Assembly: GCA_024650095.1 (NCBI GenBank)
Contig: JANKMV010000009.1
Coordinates: 5,617-18,134, forward strand
Reading direction: 5' to 3'
Length of the DNA stretch: 12,518 bases
DNA from: Bacillota bacterium
GTDB taxonomy: Bacteria; Bacillota; Dethiobacteria; Dethiobacterales; Dethiobacteraceae
Shown here: positions 1 through 6,656 of the stretch, one piece after another
Layout of the letters: each line of letters starts with the position of its first letter
How positions within the stretch are numbered: the stretch's first letter is position 1
The notes under the pieces: model-generated
The model's database searches: none
The model's input: only the letters and a program-made list of their open reading frames with translations
Told to the model about the DNA's origin: nothing
Made by a program: the position numbers and the translations under genes

Positions 1-61
1 CAATGGGCAGGATATATTCTTCTCCTCCTGGACCGGTGCCCGCCACTACTATTTTATTCAT
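1..61 (-). CDS. cbiE: CbiE-type precorrin/cobalt-precorrin C5-methyltransferase, N-terminus only (partial)
   Basis: The minus strand from 61 reads MNKIVVAGTGPGGEEYILPI and then runs off the window. The GTGPGG motif followed by a Tyr and Pro is the SAM-binding start of the tetrapyrrole methylase family. Its place directly after cobQ and cbiD makes CbiE (methylation at C5 of cobalt-precorrin-7, corrin ring assembly, cytoplasm) the best choice, although another CbiE/F/H/L-class methylase or a CbiET fusion cannot be excluded from 20 residues. A GAGGTG ribosome-binding site lies 7-8 bases upstream. The ATG overlaps the last 8 bases of cbiD, which points to translational coupling. Confidence 0.7.
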   Translation of the reverse strand, partial: MNKIVVAGTGPGGEEYILPI

Positions 62-1175
62 AGGAATTCACCTCGCACCACTGATGTGATCGCTCATCTT
101 GTGCAATAATAACGCTTGCCAAATTCAGTAGTATACAGCCCACCTGTAAGGAACCACCGGCGATCTTTTCCGCGCGTCGAGCCGCCGCAGTGGCTACAGC
201 TGTAAGTACCGCTTGATATCCATGTTCCTGCAAATATGCGGCTGATTCTTCGGCCGTATTATGTGACATTAATTCTACCAGGGCATTTTTGGGTACATCC
301 AAGAGAGCGGCATGGGCCACCAGTGTTTCACGCCGCGCATCGGCGATGGAACTATGAGTTTCAGTGATGCCTGCTGCCACCTTTACAAGTTTCCCAATAT
401 GTCCGTACAGAAGTACCTCCTCTATGCCCTTGGCAGCACATGCTTTGAGCATATAGCCAATAAAGTTGCTGGTGACCACGACTGCGTCCTCCACCACAGG
501 TAAGTGGGACAAAGCGTTGCTCTTCCCCATTTTCCCCGGTGTTAGTACCAAGCGGCGAATACCTGCGGCCAAGGCCACATCTATTTGCGGCAAAAGTGAG
601 CGTTTAAAGGCATCTGCTGACATGGGTTCCACAATGCCGGTGGTTCCCAGAATGGAAATCCCCCCCACAATACCCAATTGCGCATTCAGTGTACGTTTGG
701 CCAACTGGCGCCCTTCTGGGACTGTAATGGTAATGGTTACCCCTGAATCAGGTGGGAGCACACTTTGTACCGCAGCCAATATTTGTGCCCGCGGCCCAGG
801 ATTAATGGCATAATCACCCACGGGTACTGCCAATCCGGGCTTTGTTACCCGGCCGACACCCTCTCCACCCAGCAGCGTGATTTTCTCCGCTTGCCCCGGG
901 CGTGCTTCGGCGATAATTAACGCTTGATGTGTCACATCAGGATCATCACCCGCATCTTTGCGGATACCGACACGAACGAAACCATCTTTCTGCTCCACTA
1001 GTACCAATGGCAATGTCAGATGAAAACCGGCTGGGATATCCAGTTCTATTTCAGTCATATTTTGTCTGTGATGCAACAGGTACGTAGCTGCTTTAGCGGC
1101 TGCGGCAGCCGTAGTGCCCGTGGTAAAACCGGCTCGTAGCATCGTTCCATCTACTTGTTGATATGTAGGTAACAT
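54..1175 (-). CDS. cbiD: CbiD, cobalt-precorrin-5B C1-methyltransferase
   Basis: CbiD methylates C1 of cobalt-precorrin-5B in the anaerobic cobalamin pathway. The 373-residue product has the family's usual length and its landmarks: an N-terminal RAGFTTGTTAAAAAKAA segment (about residues 14-30), a GTTGIVEPMS segment in the middle, NFIGYMLKACAAKG, and a GHIGKLVKVAAGI...THSSIADARRE block in the C-terminal third. The start at 1175 was chosen because GGGGAGGG lies 4 bases upstream. An in-frame ATG at 1142 has only a weak site, and the longer frame to 1220 would begin inside cobQ. The gap to cobQ is 11 bases and the cobQ stop touches the ribosome-binding site, so the genes are co-translated. The first motif has Thr where many homologues have Cys (TTGTC). 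That is a mild variation and does not suggest a broken gene. Confidence 0.95.
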   Translation of the reverse strand: MLPTYQQVDGTMLRAGFTTGTTAAAAAKAATYLLHHRQNMTEIELDIPAGFHLTLPLVLVEQKDGFVRVGIRKDAGDDPDVTHQALIIAEARPGQAEKITLLGGEGVGRVTKPGLAVPVGDYAINPGPRAQILAAVQSVLPPDSGVTITITVPEGRQLAKRTLNAQLGIVGGISILGTTGIVEPMSADAFKRSLLPQIDVALAAGIRRLVLTPGKMGKSNALSHLPVVEDAVVVTSNFIGYMLKACAAKGIEEVLLYGHIGKLVKVAAGITETHSSIADARRETLVAHAALLDVPKNALVELMSHNTAEESAAYLQEHGYQAVLTAVATAAARRAEKIAGGSLQVGCILLNLASVIIAQDERSHQWCEVNSYE

Positions 1176-1186
1176 CGTTCCCTCCC

Positions 1187-2692
1187 CTACTGCTTTACAC
1201 AATTTTGTTTCGCAATACATTGCCGCAAGAATTCTGTATCCATATTTTCTCTTACCGCTGCAGCCAACATAGTATAGGAGTGTTCCCGCTTTTCTCGTGC
1301 GGAAAGACTTTGCTTTTGCACAAGTGGAGGTAGGTGATATGTTTGCCGCACTTGTGCCAAATACCCTTGGCGAAACAGTGCCGAATCAAACAGTCCATGT
1401 AAATATGTGCCCACCACACGACCGTTATCCATGCATGCCCCATCCTCATATCTGCGTCCTTGTTCATCCACCAGTTGAGCAAAAGGTGCCGCCGCTAACC
1501 GGTGGGAATGGCCTAGGTGGATTTCATAACCTTCAAGAGGGACACCTTCTCGTAGCGTTTTCCCAGTTACACGGCTGGTCGTTTTCTTATAGGTAAATTC
1601 AGTTTCCACTGGCAACAACGCTAACCCATCTTCAGTGCCACCAACGCCATCGACCCCCGCCAGGTCAGTGATTGTATGCCCTAGCATTTGGTACCCACCA
1701 CAAACGCCCATCACAAAGCAACCATTCTTGTCCGCGGCCAAAACAGCCTCAGCGAGCCCACTCTCTTTTAACCAGCGCAGATCTGCTATTGTATTTTTTG
1801 TTCCCGGCAGTATGATCACGTGTGGCTGGCCAAGTTCTTTCTTGTTTGTCACATATCGCACACGCACACCTTGCTCTTCCGCAAGACTGTGAAAATCGGT
1901 AAAGTTGGAAATACGGGGAAAGCGAATTACCACTATATCCATATCCCACGGTTGTGATCTCCCGTTGCCTAGATTCAAGGAATCTTCCGCTGGTAAGGAG
2001 AGCCCGTCTAGATGTGGGATAACACCTAACACTGGTTTCTTGATGATTTCTTCAAGCATGTCCAGTCCAGGCTGTAATCGATCACGCATGCCACGAAAGC
2101 GGTTAACTACGATCCCCTCAATCCGTTGGCATTCCTCCTCATTTAACAAAGCCAATGTACCGGCAACATAGGCAAACATTCCACCCCGGTCAATATCGGA
2201 TATCAGTAATACAGGCGCCTTCACGGCGATTGCTAAGCGCATATTCACTATATCGTGGTCACGTAAATTGACTTCTGCAGGACTTCCTGCCCCTTCAATC
2301 ACTACGATGTCAAAGCGTTGACGTAAGCTCTCTAATGCCGCTAAGACGTGGGGAAAGGCCGTTCTTTTGTAATTTTGATATGCTTGAGCACTCATATCTT
2401 GCACCACACGACCATTAACCACAACTTGCACATCAATATCAGAGATCGGTTTTAACAAAATAGGATTCATCTCGACCGTAGGCGTAGCAAAGGCCGCTTC
2501 AGCCTGCATCACTTGTGCCCAGCCAATTTCTCCTCCCCCGGGCACCGCCATGGCATTAAGCGCCATATTCTGCGCTTTAAATGGCGCCACACTAAACCCT
2601 TCTTCTGTAAAATACCGGCATAATGCCGCACAGAAGATACTTTTACCTGCATCACTGGACGTTCCCTGTACCATAATGACTGCACCCATCAT
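1187..2692 (-). CDS. cobQ: Cobyric acid synthase (glutamine-hydrolysing), CobQ/CbiP
   Basis: This enzyme amidates side chains b, d, e and g of adenosylcobyrinic acid a,c-diamide, using ATP and glutamine. The 501-residue protein has the two expected domains. The first is an N-terminal dethiobiotin-synthetase-like ATPase with P-loop GTSSDAGKS (residues 10-18), FKAQNMALNA and IEGAGSPAE. The second is a C-terminal class I glutaminase with nucleophile Cys about 331 in GVCGGYQMLG, His about 392 in YEIHLGHSH, and catalytic His about 432 in YLHGLF. GGGAGGT lies 4 bases before ATG 2692 and 7 bases before ATG 2689, so either codon may be used. A longer frame starting at 2746 would run through the leader terminator and is rejected. 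It is the first gene after the cobalamin riboswitch and is followed by cbiD and cbiE. Confidence 0.96.
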   Translation of the reverse strand: MMGAVIMVQGTSSDAGKSIFCAALCRYFTEEGFSVAPFKAQNMALNAMAVPGGGEIGWAQVMQAEAAFATPTVEMNPILLKPISDIDVQVVVNGRVVQDMSAQAYQNYKRTAFPHVLAALESLRQRFDIVVIEGAGSPAEVNLRDHDIVNMRLAIAVKAPVLLISDIDRGGMFAYVAGTLALLNEEECQRIEGIVVNRFRGMRDRLQPGLDMLEEIIKKPVLGVIPHLDGLSLPAEDSLNLGNGRSQPWDMDIVVIRFPRISNFTDFHSLAEEQGVRVRYVTNKKELGQPHVIILPGTKNTIADLRWLKESGLAEAVLAADKNGCFVMGVCGGYQMLGHTITDLAGVDGVGGTEDGLALLPVETEFTYKKTTSRVTGKTLREGVPLEGYEIHLGHSHRLAAAPFAQLVDEQGRRYEDGACMDNGRVVGTYLHGLFDSALFRQGYLAQVRQTYHLPPLVQKQSLSAREKREHSYTMLAAAVRENMDTEFLRQCIAKQNCVKQ

Positions 2693-2724
2693 AATTACCT
2701 CCCAAGTAAACGGTTGAACGTATG

Positions 2725-2760
2725 AAAAATAAAAAAATCCCAGCACCGATTGGCCTGAGA
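2725..2760 (-). terminator. Intrinsic terminator in the cobalamin leader
   Basis: On the minus strand TCTCAG pairs with CTGGGA around a short inner stem, followed directly by seven T, one A and five T. It lies between the riboswitch and the cobQ start, the usual place for the expression platform of a transcription-controlling riboswitch. The segment CCAGCA just after the riboswitch (2807-2812) is complementary to TGCTGG of the terminator's 3' half and could act as an antiterminator arm. The pairing was worked out by eye, not by folding software. Confidence 0.6.
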
Positions 2761-2812
2761 AATACGTATAAAAAAAACACGTTTCCCTTAACCCGAGGGC
2801 ACGATCTTGCTG

Positions 2813-2970
2813 GTGAACAGGCAGGTTTCCTGGCTAACCGGTCTACATTTTAAAGCGCCTTCCCCGGATACCGAGTGGCATATGGCTTTAAAACTCACGG
2901 TTACAGTGGCGGGACCGCTCAGGATTTTCACCTGATTCCCTTTATACTCCGCAGAGTACCTGTTTCCAAA
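2813..2970 (-). promoter_or_regulatory. Cobalamin (adenosylcobalamin-type) riboswitch
   Basis: The minus strand carries the conserved core of the cobalamin riboswitch: GGTGAAAATCCTGAGCGG, then CCCGCCACTGTAACC, and downstream the B12 box AGCCAGGAAACCTGCCT (2819-2835). The ends can close as a P1 stem: GAACAGG (2815-2821) against CCTGTTT (2959-2965). Order and spacing fit the family. Cobalamin binding would be expected to repress the downstream cobQ-cbiD-cbiE genes through the leader terminator. The boundaries are approximate. Confidence 0.95.
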
Positions 2971-3031
2971 CGTTATTCTATTAGATTGCTTTAGCGAATT
3001 AAGTACCTTTTACTTTACGTGACAAATCTAC

Positions 3032-3059
3032 GTTATAACTAACCTAGAAATACTGAAAA
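3032..3059 (-). promoter_or_regulatory. Candidate sigma-A promoter for the cobalamin operon
   Basis: On the minus strand TTTTCA (3059-3054) and TATAAC (3037-3032) are separated by 16 bases, about 65 bases upstream of the riboswitch. The -10 element matches 5 of 6 consensus bases and the -35 matches 4. An alternative is TTGTCA (3025-3020) with a poor -10 at 3002-2997. Neither choice is certain. A promoter upstream of the riboswitch is required by the layout. Confidence 0.35.
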
Positions 3060-3179
3060 AACAAGCTATATCGTATTTTATCAGATGAACCCAATGAACG
3101 CAACTATAATTTTCAAATTCAAAAGCATGATAGTTATATCACAGCTTCAGTAGTACAACAGTTACTATCATCAGCAGTG

Positions 3180-3306
3180 TGTAGGGAACGGTCTTGACCG
3201 TTCCGCGCTTGCAGTTTATCCGATCTAGATCTAGAATACCCCAACGGCTATCCCCTACTTGTGCTGCCATTATTGAAGGCAGGAACGGTCAAGACCGTTC
3301 CCTACA
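3180..3306. repeat. REP-doublet (REPIN-like) element 1
   Basis: Two copies of a 25-base unit, TGTAG followed by the palindrome GGAACGGTCTTGACCGTTCC (9-base arms, TT loop), sit in inverted orientation at 3180-3204 and 3282-3306. They are separated by about 77 bases of unrelated sequence, which includes the palindrome GATCTAGATC. Each unit can form its own hairpin, or the two can pair into one 25-base stem. A GTAG tetranucleotide at the foot of a palindrome, in inverted pairs, is the architecture of REP sequences mobilised by RAYT transposases. No RAYT gene is in the window and no clear target duplication is visible. Confidence 0.8.
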
Positions 3307-3359
3307 TTCGGTTGTACTTTCCTTAAATGGACTTGCCGCTTAATTTAACAAAAGAAAGC

Positions 3360-3389
3360 TGTAGGGAACGGCTAAGCCCGTTTTCTACA
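3360..3389. repeat. Solo hairpin repeat, divergent relative of the REP units
   Basis: This 30-base inverted repeat starts TGTAGGGAACGG and ends CCGTTTTCTACA with a CTAAGC-type centre. It shares the GTAG and GGAACGG start of the units at 3180 and 7575, but the core differs (GGCTAAGCC in place of GGTCTTGACC) and one arm carries GG-to-TT differences that still pair as wobbles in RNA. It begins 13 bases past the stop of the second DUF3189 gene. In that direction it is followed by the T-rich stretch GCTTTCTTTTGTT, so it may double as the end of that transcript. Confidence 0.65.
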
Positions 3390-3402
3390 TTGGCAGGCTG
3401 CA

Positions 3403-3846
3403 TTATATGGGGACTGTTTTGCTTGCATTTTTTAAATCATAAAACCTGTTATGGACAAGTCGAGTTCCCACAAGATCTGCGAAATGATGGAGGCCGATGT
3501 GACCCAAAAGACTACATAAATGGCCTACCTGGGGATTTTCTAGTAGACAAGGAACCACTTTCACTGCATGACGTGGCATTTTGTAGACACCAAGGAGACT
3601 ATCTACGCCACGCAGAAAAATTTCTGCATGTTCTTTTACGCTAGCAATATAGACACCATCGCCAGCTTCCGTTTCGCCAACTCGGTACAGCGTTCCTTCA
3701 TCGTTCTTACAAACTGCACGGTAAAAGGGGAGTGCTAGTAACTGCTGATGCGCCGGTGCCACATCAGAGGCAAGCGTATGTAAATGAATGGCGGCCATGG
3801 TGGCAGGTAAGTAGAGATCAGCTAACCCCAGATACAGGTAGTTCAT
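3403..3846 (-). CDS. DUF3189 family protein, divergent second copy
   Basis: 147 residues, function unknown. The protein can be aligned by eye to the neighbouring DUF3189 protein along most of its length: an N-terminal hydrophobic beta strand followed by AAIHLHTL, a central DEGTLYRVG segment, VYIASVKEHAEIF, and a C-terminal LGLxxxADLVGTRLV block. It has lost the family's GGAHSS-like motif at the N-terminus: the first copy has YGGAHSS where this one has LADLYLP. Its ATG overlaps the stop of the upstream gene (ATGA), so the two are translationally coupled and may work as a pair. It is the last gene of the spoIIP operon and is followed by a hairpin repeat. Assignment rests on remembered family features and on similarity to its neighbour. 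Confidence 0.75.
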   Translation of the reverse strand: MNYLYLGLADLYLPATMAAIHLHTLASDVAPAHQQLLALPFYRAVCKNDEGTLYRVGETEAGDGVYIASVKEHAEIFLRGVDSLLGVYKMPRHAVKVVPCLLENPQVGHLCSLLGHIGLHHFADLVGTRLVHNRFYDLKNASKTVPI

Positions 3847-4307
3847 CTGCTAACCTCATTTTTAACCTGTTGTACAAGCTCGGCTATTTTAGGATACGCT
3901 TCTCTTGTCCCTTGTACCACCAGCGGACGGCCAATGGTAACTAGACCCAAACGCCGAGAAATGTAACCACCAATACGCATTTTAATAGAAACACAATGCA
4001 ATGTATCGATAAACATAAGTTCATCACCGAGACCAACCATAGTCGCCACTCCCTGCAAAACGTTTTCCATTGTTTTCCCCACATTTCTACAACCCACGGA
4101 AAAAACTAGATTCTCCCATTCATCAAAACCAAAAAAATGCAATTGACCGTGATCTTCTTTGGTTTGGCGATCAAATAGTGTGAGCGTAAGCAACTCATCC
4201 CCCGTGGGAACTTTCGCTGCCTGCAATTTTCCCAAATGGATGGCAGCCGCTGTAACGGAAGAGTGTGCACCGCCGTAGCAATGATAAATAATGTGTTTAC
4301 CCCTCAT
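3843..4307 (-). CDS. DUF3189 family protein
   Basis: 154 residues, function unknown. The start KHIIYHCYGGAHSSVTAAAIHLGKL is typical of the DUF3189 family, which is found mainly in spore-forming Clostridia. Further recognisable parts are the FFGFDEWENLVFSVGC segment (about 95-110) and a C-terminal RRLGLVTIGRPLVVQGT block. The family fold has no assigned activity that I know of. The start at 4307 has GGAGG 5 bases upstream. A TTG at 4328 would place that site inside the gene and is rejected. It lies 24 bases after the small capping-subunit gene and overlaps the second DUF3189 gene by 4 bases. Confidence 0.85.
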   Translation of the reverse strand: MRGKHIIYHCYGGAHSSVTAAAIHLGKLQAAKVPTGDELLTLTLFDRQTKEDHGQLHFFGFDEWENLVFSVGCRNVGKTMENVLQGVATMVGLGDELMFIDTLHCVSIKMRIGGYISRRLGLVTIGRPLVVQGTREAYPKIAELVQQVKNEVSR

Positions 4308-4331
4308 TCTATCCTCCAGACCGTGCAAGTG

Positions 4332-4523
4332 TTAATGCTTAACAATAATATAGACACCATTTTCCATATCATGGGCCACGGCCTCGAGTATGCGAGATAA
4401 GATGGTTGCCATTTTAGCCATTTCATCTTCTGTCTCTGCATAAAAAACAGGGAGACCCGCAATGCGATGATCCGTAGTGGTTGTCACAGCGGCCAGAAGC
4501 ACCTTTGCAATGGTAATTTCCAT
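4332..4523 (-). CDS. Small capping-complex subunit for YIEGIA
   Basis: 63 residues beginning MEITIAKVLLAAVTTTTDHR, with an APIF-like LPVFYAE segment and ending NGVYIIVKH. This pattern and size match the small proteins annotated as 'capping complex subunit for YIEGIA', and the gene directly follows the YIEGIA gene as expected. There is no membrane segment, so it is probably cytoplasmic and binds the soluble part of YIEGIA. The biochemical role is not known. The start is set by AGGAGGT 6 bases before ATG 4523; that ribosome-binding site overlaps the stop codon region of the upstream gene, an 11-base gap. A longer frame from 4628 would lie inside the YIEGIA gene and is a shadow. Confidence 0.82.
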   Translation of the reverse strand: MEITIAKVLLAAVTTTTDHRIAGLPVFYAETEDEMAKMATILSRILEAVAHDMENGVYIIVKH

Positions 4524-4534
4524 AGACCTACCTC

Positions 4535-5425
4535 CTAATCCGCAGCACAGCGCCCAGCACGTGATACGAGTGGATTCACATAGGCACTCTCTAGCACAGG
4601 CACATTCTTTACCGCTTCCACAAAACACTCAATATCGGGTTCTATGGGCACAATCACCATGCCCACTCTGCCAGTATCTAACTTACGGCGCAAAAGTGGC
4701 GTAAATTCTGCCGTATCCACATCACGATGCACACCTAGCAACAGTGCAACATCATGGGCAATTGCTTGTCTTTGTCCCACATTGGCGATGATCTCGCGAC
4801 CATTATCATCCCATGGTTCCAAGATCACGGCACGGCCTAGTTTTTCATAAATTTCGTGAATTTCACGCAGGGCAAGATTCATAATATGAATATCTTCCAC
4901 AAACAGGTTGGGACCTTCAAAATGTAGCTTGGCAGGTCTAACCTTGACAATATTTCGTACCAAATAACCGCGCATAAAACGACGAACAAAGGCTATGGCA
5001 ATGGTCCCGGCGAGGATCCCTGGCAGTGGGGAGTACAAAAAAGTAAATAGCGATGTCATTAAGGATACAAACACCACTAAATAGTTGCGCGCTTCAAAAG
5101 TGCGGGCAATGCCTTCAATAAAATCTGGACCCCGGGAAACCAAGGTGGATTGATCTAGCGATTCTAACATCTGGCGCTCCATACTACGCACGTCACGAAA
5201 CTGCGTCGCCGCCAATGCCAAGAAAGTGACTGCTGTGTATTCCTTAGCCGCAATGGCGGGAACGGCCACCGCTCCCAGGGTGGCCGCTATAAAACCCAAT
5301 GCCAAATGTGTAACCACTGCATGGGGATAGGAAGGGTATTGGCGGAAATCCCGGCGCATCATCCAAGAACGAGCCACCGTTCCCATGACAACACCACAGA
5401 GGATGGCCAATATATCTTTTGTCAA
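4535..5425 (-). CDS. YIEGIA family membrane protein
   Basis: 296 residues. The family is named after its YIEGIA motif, seen here as FIEGIA at residues 102-107. Hydrophobic stretches at about 4-20, 37-58, 62-75, 114-131 and 134-148 suggest four or five membrane helices, followed by a soluble C-terminal domain of about 145 residues. As I recall, the Bacillus relative is YphB/SeaA, linked to spore envelope assembly; that link is family knowledge, not shown here. The start is TTG at 5425: the only upstream in-frame codon is GCG before a TAG, and the next ATG lies inside the first membrane helix. The ribosome-binding site is poor (GGGAG 11 bases away), so translation probably relies on coupling to spoIIP, whose stop is 7 bases upstream. 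Confidence 0.85.
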   Translation of the reverse strand: MTKDILAILCGVVMGTVARSWMMRRDFRQYPSYPHAVVTHLALGFIAATLGAVAVPAIAAKEYTAVTFLALAATQFRDVRSMERQMLESLDQSTLVSRGPDFIEGIARTFEARNYLVVFVSLMTSLFTFLYSPLPGILAGTIAIAFVRRFMRGYLVRNIVKVRPAKLHFEGPNLFVEDIHIMNLALREIHEIYEKLGRAVILEPWDDNGREIIANVGQRQAIAHDVALLLGVHRDVDTAEFTPLLRRKLDTGRVGMVIVPIEPDIECFVEAVKNVPVLESAYVNPLVSRAGRCAAD

Positions 5426-5432
5426 CGCCTAC

Positions 5433-6656
5433 TCAGCTCCCTTCCGGGCCTCCATTTTGCTTATCTTCATCCGCTTTGGATGTATCCTCTTCGTCATCTC
5501 GAGGGGCACCGAGGAAATTGGACATTTCTTTATTTCTAAAATCCTTCAGTTTTTGCTTCATTTGCTGATAACCACCGGTGCTAATCAGTAAGTAGAGGGC
5601 AACAGCAGCCACAATACCCACAACGAGCCATAAAACAGCACGCAACGCTGTACCACCAGCTCCATCAGATGTGGTGGGTGCTGGACTTGCAGCTTGATCT
5701 CCCTCGGCGGTACCATAGATGAAATCATTTACCACTTCAGAGAAGAGGGCCATAGATTCCTCGGCTTGATCTTTATCATTGGTATGTGAACCCACTTCGA
5801 TGAGCATGGCACGTGGTGACATATCCTGATTGTAGCTGCCGCGAGCCATGAAAATCCCCTTAATTAGACCCGGATATGTTTCATCTGCCTGTTTTTTTAC
5901 CCCTTCTGCAAACTTTTGATTATTGGCACGGTTCTGGTTCTGCCGACCAACGACCAGTTGAACCTGTACACGTTCCTTCCCTTCGACCTCACCAATGTAC
6001 TCTTCTTCTGGTACGGCATCACGATGTACATCAATGATGGCATCTGGCTGCTCCTTAAGTGCTTCTTCCACCGTACGACGCGAACGGCCATAGGCACCGG
6101 CATCGTGCGGAGTATGCGGCTCTTTAGAACGAATCACCTCGATACCTTTTTCCTCTAAATTCTTTTGTAAGGAATCGGCCACATCAATAATGCCGCCACC
6201 AGGATCTTTGCTCTCTACGCCATCCCCCTCTATATACGATTCGGCACCATGGGAACTGTAGATGGCGATTTTTTTACTTTTTTGCTCATCTTGCGATTGA
6301 ACAGGTAGAGCGATTCGTAACAAGCGATCTACACGCTCAATAATCCCTTCTTGTGACGGTTCTGCCAAGGTCACCTTGCGCACGAGTTCTGCCACAGCCC
6401 TTTGCTCCTTGACTGAAGTAACGCGATAGTAATTATTATCGGTATTGATATACTCATCACCGACTGTAATCTGTCTTGCTGTGCGCATAATCACATCACC
6501 ATCATCATCCACCATGGTGTAAAACTGTCCAGATTGATGCTCGCCATCAAAAATATCATCGGCTACAACCCGTTCATTGAGTGCGGAAAAGAAGAGTAAA
6601 CTGATGGCAAGAACCATCACCAGTGCCAGTTTCAGGGAGAAAAATCTACTCTTCAT
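5433..6656 (-). CDS. spoIIP: Stage II sporulation protein P, peptidoglycan amidase/endopeptidase
   Basis: SpoIIP degrades septal peptidoglycan with SpoIID and SpoIIM so that the mother cell can engulf the forespore. The 407-residue protein has an N-terminal hydrophobic anchor or signal (about residues 5-27), then the amidase domain: IYSSHGAESY (His136, Glu139), IIDVHRDAV (His211), YPGLIKGIF, SYNQDMSPRAMLIEVGSHTN (Glu277). These are the three zinc/catalytic regions of the family. The first motif is usually HTHxxESY; here its leading His-Thr is Ser-Ser while the second His and the Glu remain. Unlike Bacillus SpoIIP it has a second membrane segment at about 337-360 and a 47-residue charged tail. 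Start 6656 has GAGGAGG 9 bases upstream. It overlaps the DUF1614 gene by 11 bases. Confidence 0.93.
   Translation of the reverse strand: MKSRFFSLKLALVMVLAISLLFFSALNERVVADDIFDGEHQSGQFYTMVDDDGDVIMRTARQITVGDEYINTDNNYYRVTSVKEQRAVAELVRKVTLAEPSQEGIIERVDRLLRIALPVQSQDEQKSKKIAIYSSHGAESYIEGDGVESKDPGGGIIDVADSLQKNLEEKGIEVIRSKEPHTPHDAGAYGRSRRTVEEALKEQPDAIIDVHRDAVPEEEYIGEVEGKERVQVQLVVGRQNQNRANNQKFAEGVKKQADETYPGLIKGIFMARGSYNQDMSPRAMLIEVGSHTNDKDQAEESMALFSEVVNDFIYGTAEGDQAASPAPTTSDGAGGTALRAVLWLVVGIVAAVALYLLISTGGYQQMKQKLKDFRNKEMSNFLGAPRDDEEDTSKADEDKQNGGPEGS

Larger units (their letters stand above)
2971..3402. other. Intergenic region between the cobalamin riboswitch and the DUF3189 genes
   Basis: I see no credible gene here. 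It holds the presumed promoter of the cobalamin operon, an 8-base inverted repeat (ATGATAGT at 3127-3134 and ACTATCAT at 3164-3171) of unknown meaning, a REP-doublet element (3180-3306), a short AT-rich spacer and a solo hairpin repeat (3360-3389). A frame on the plus strand from 3327 overlaps the repeat and the real minus-strand gene and looks like chance. Confidence 0.7.

Noticed and set aside
54..1175. CbiD possibly inactive because Thr replaces Cys in the TTGTC motif
   Set aside because: The rest of the protein is complete and conserved, and I cannot show that this Cys is required.
2693..2746. N-terminal extension of CobQ up to 2746
   Set aside because: It runs through the leader terminator; GGGAGGT sits just before 2692/2689.
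3127..3171. 8-base inverted repeat ATGATAGT/ACTATCAT as a terminator
   Set aside because: The loop is 29 bases, the stem AT-rich and there is no T-tract on either strand.
3180..3306. CRISPR-like repeats
   Set aside because: The units are inverted, only two per locus, and have no regular spacers or cas genes.
3327..3644. Plus-strand open frame of 105 codons
   Set aside because: It overlaps the hairpin repeat and the DUF3189 gene on the other strand and resembles no known protein.
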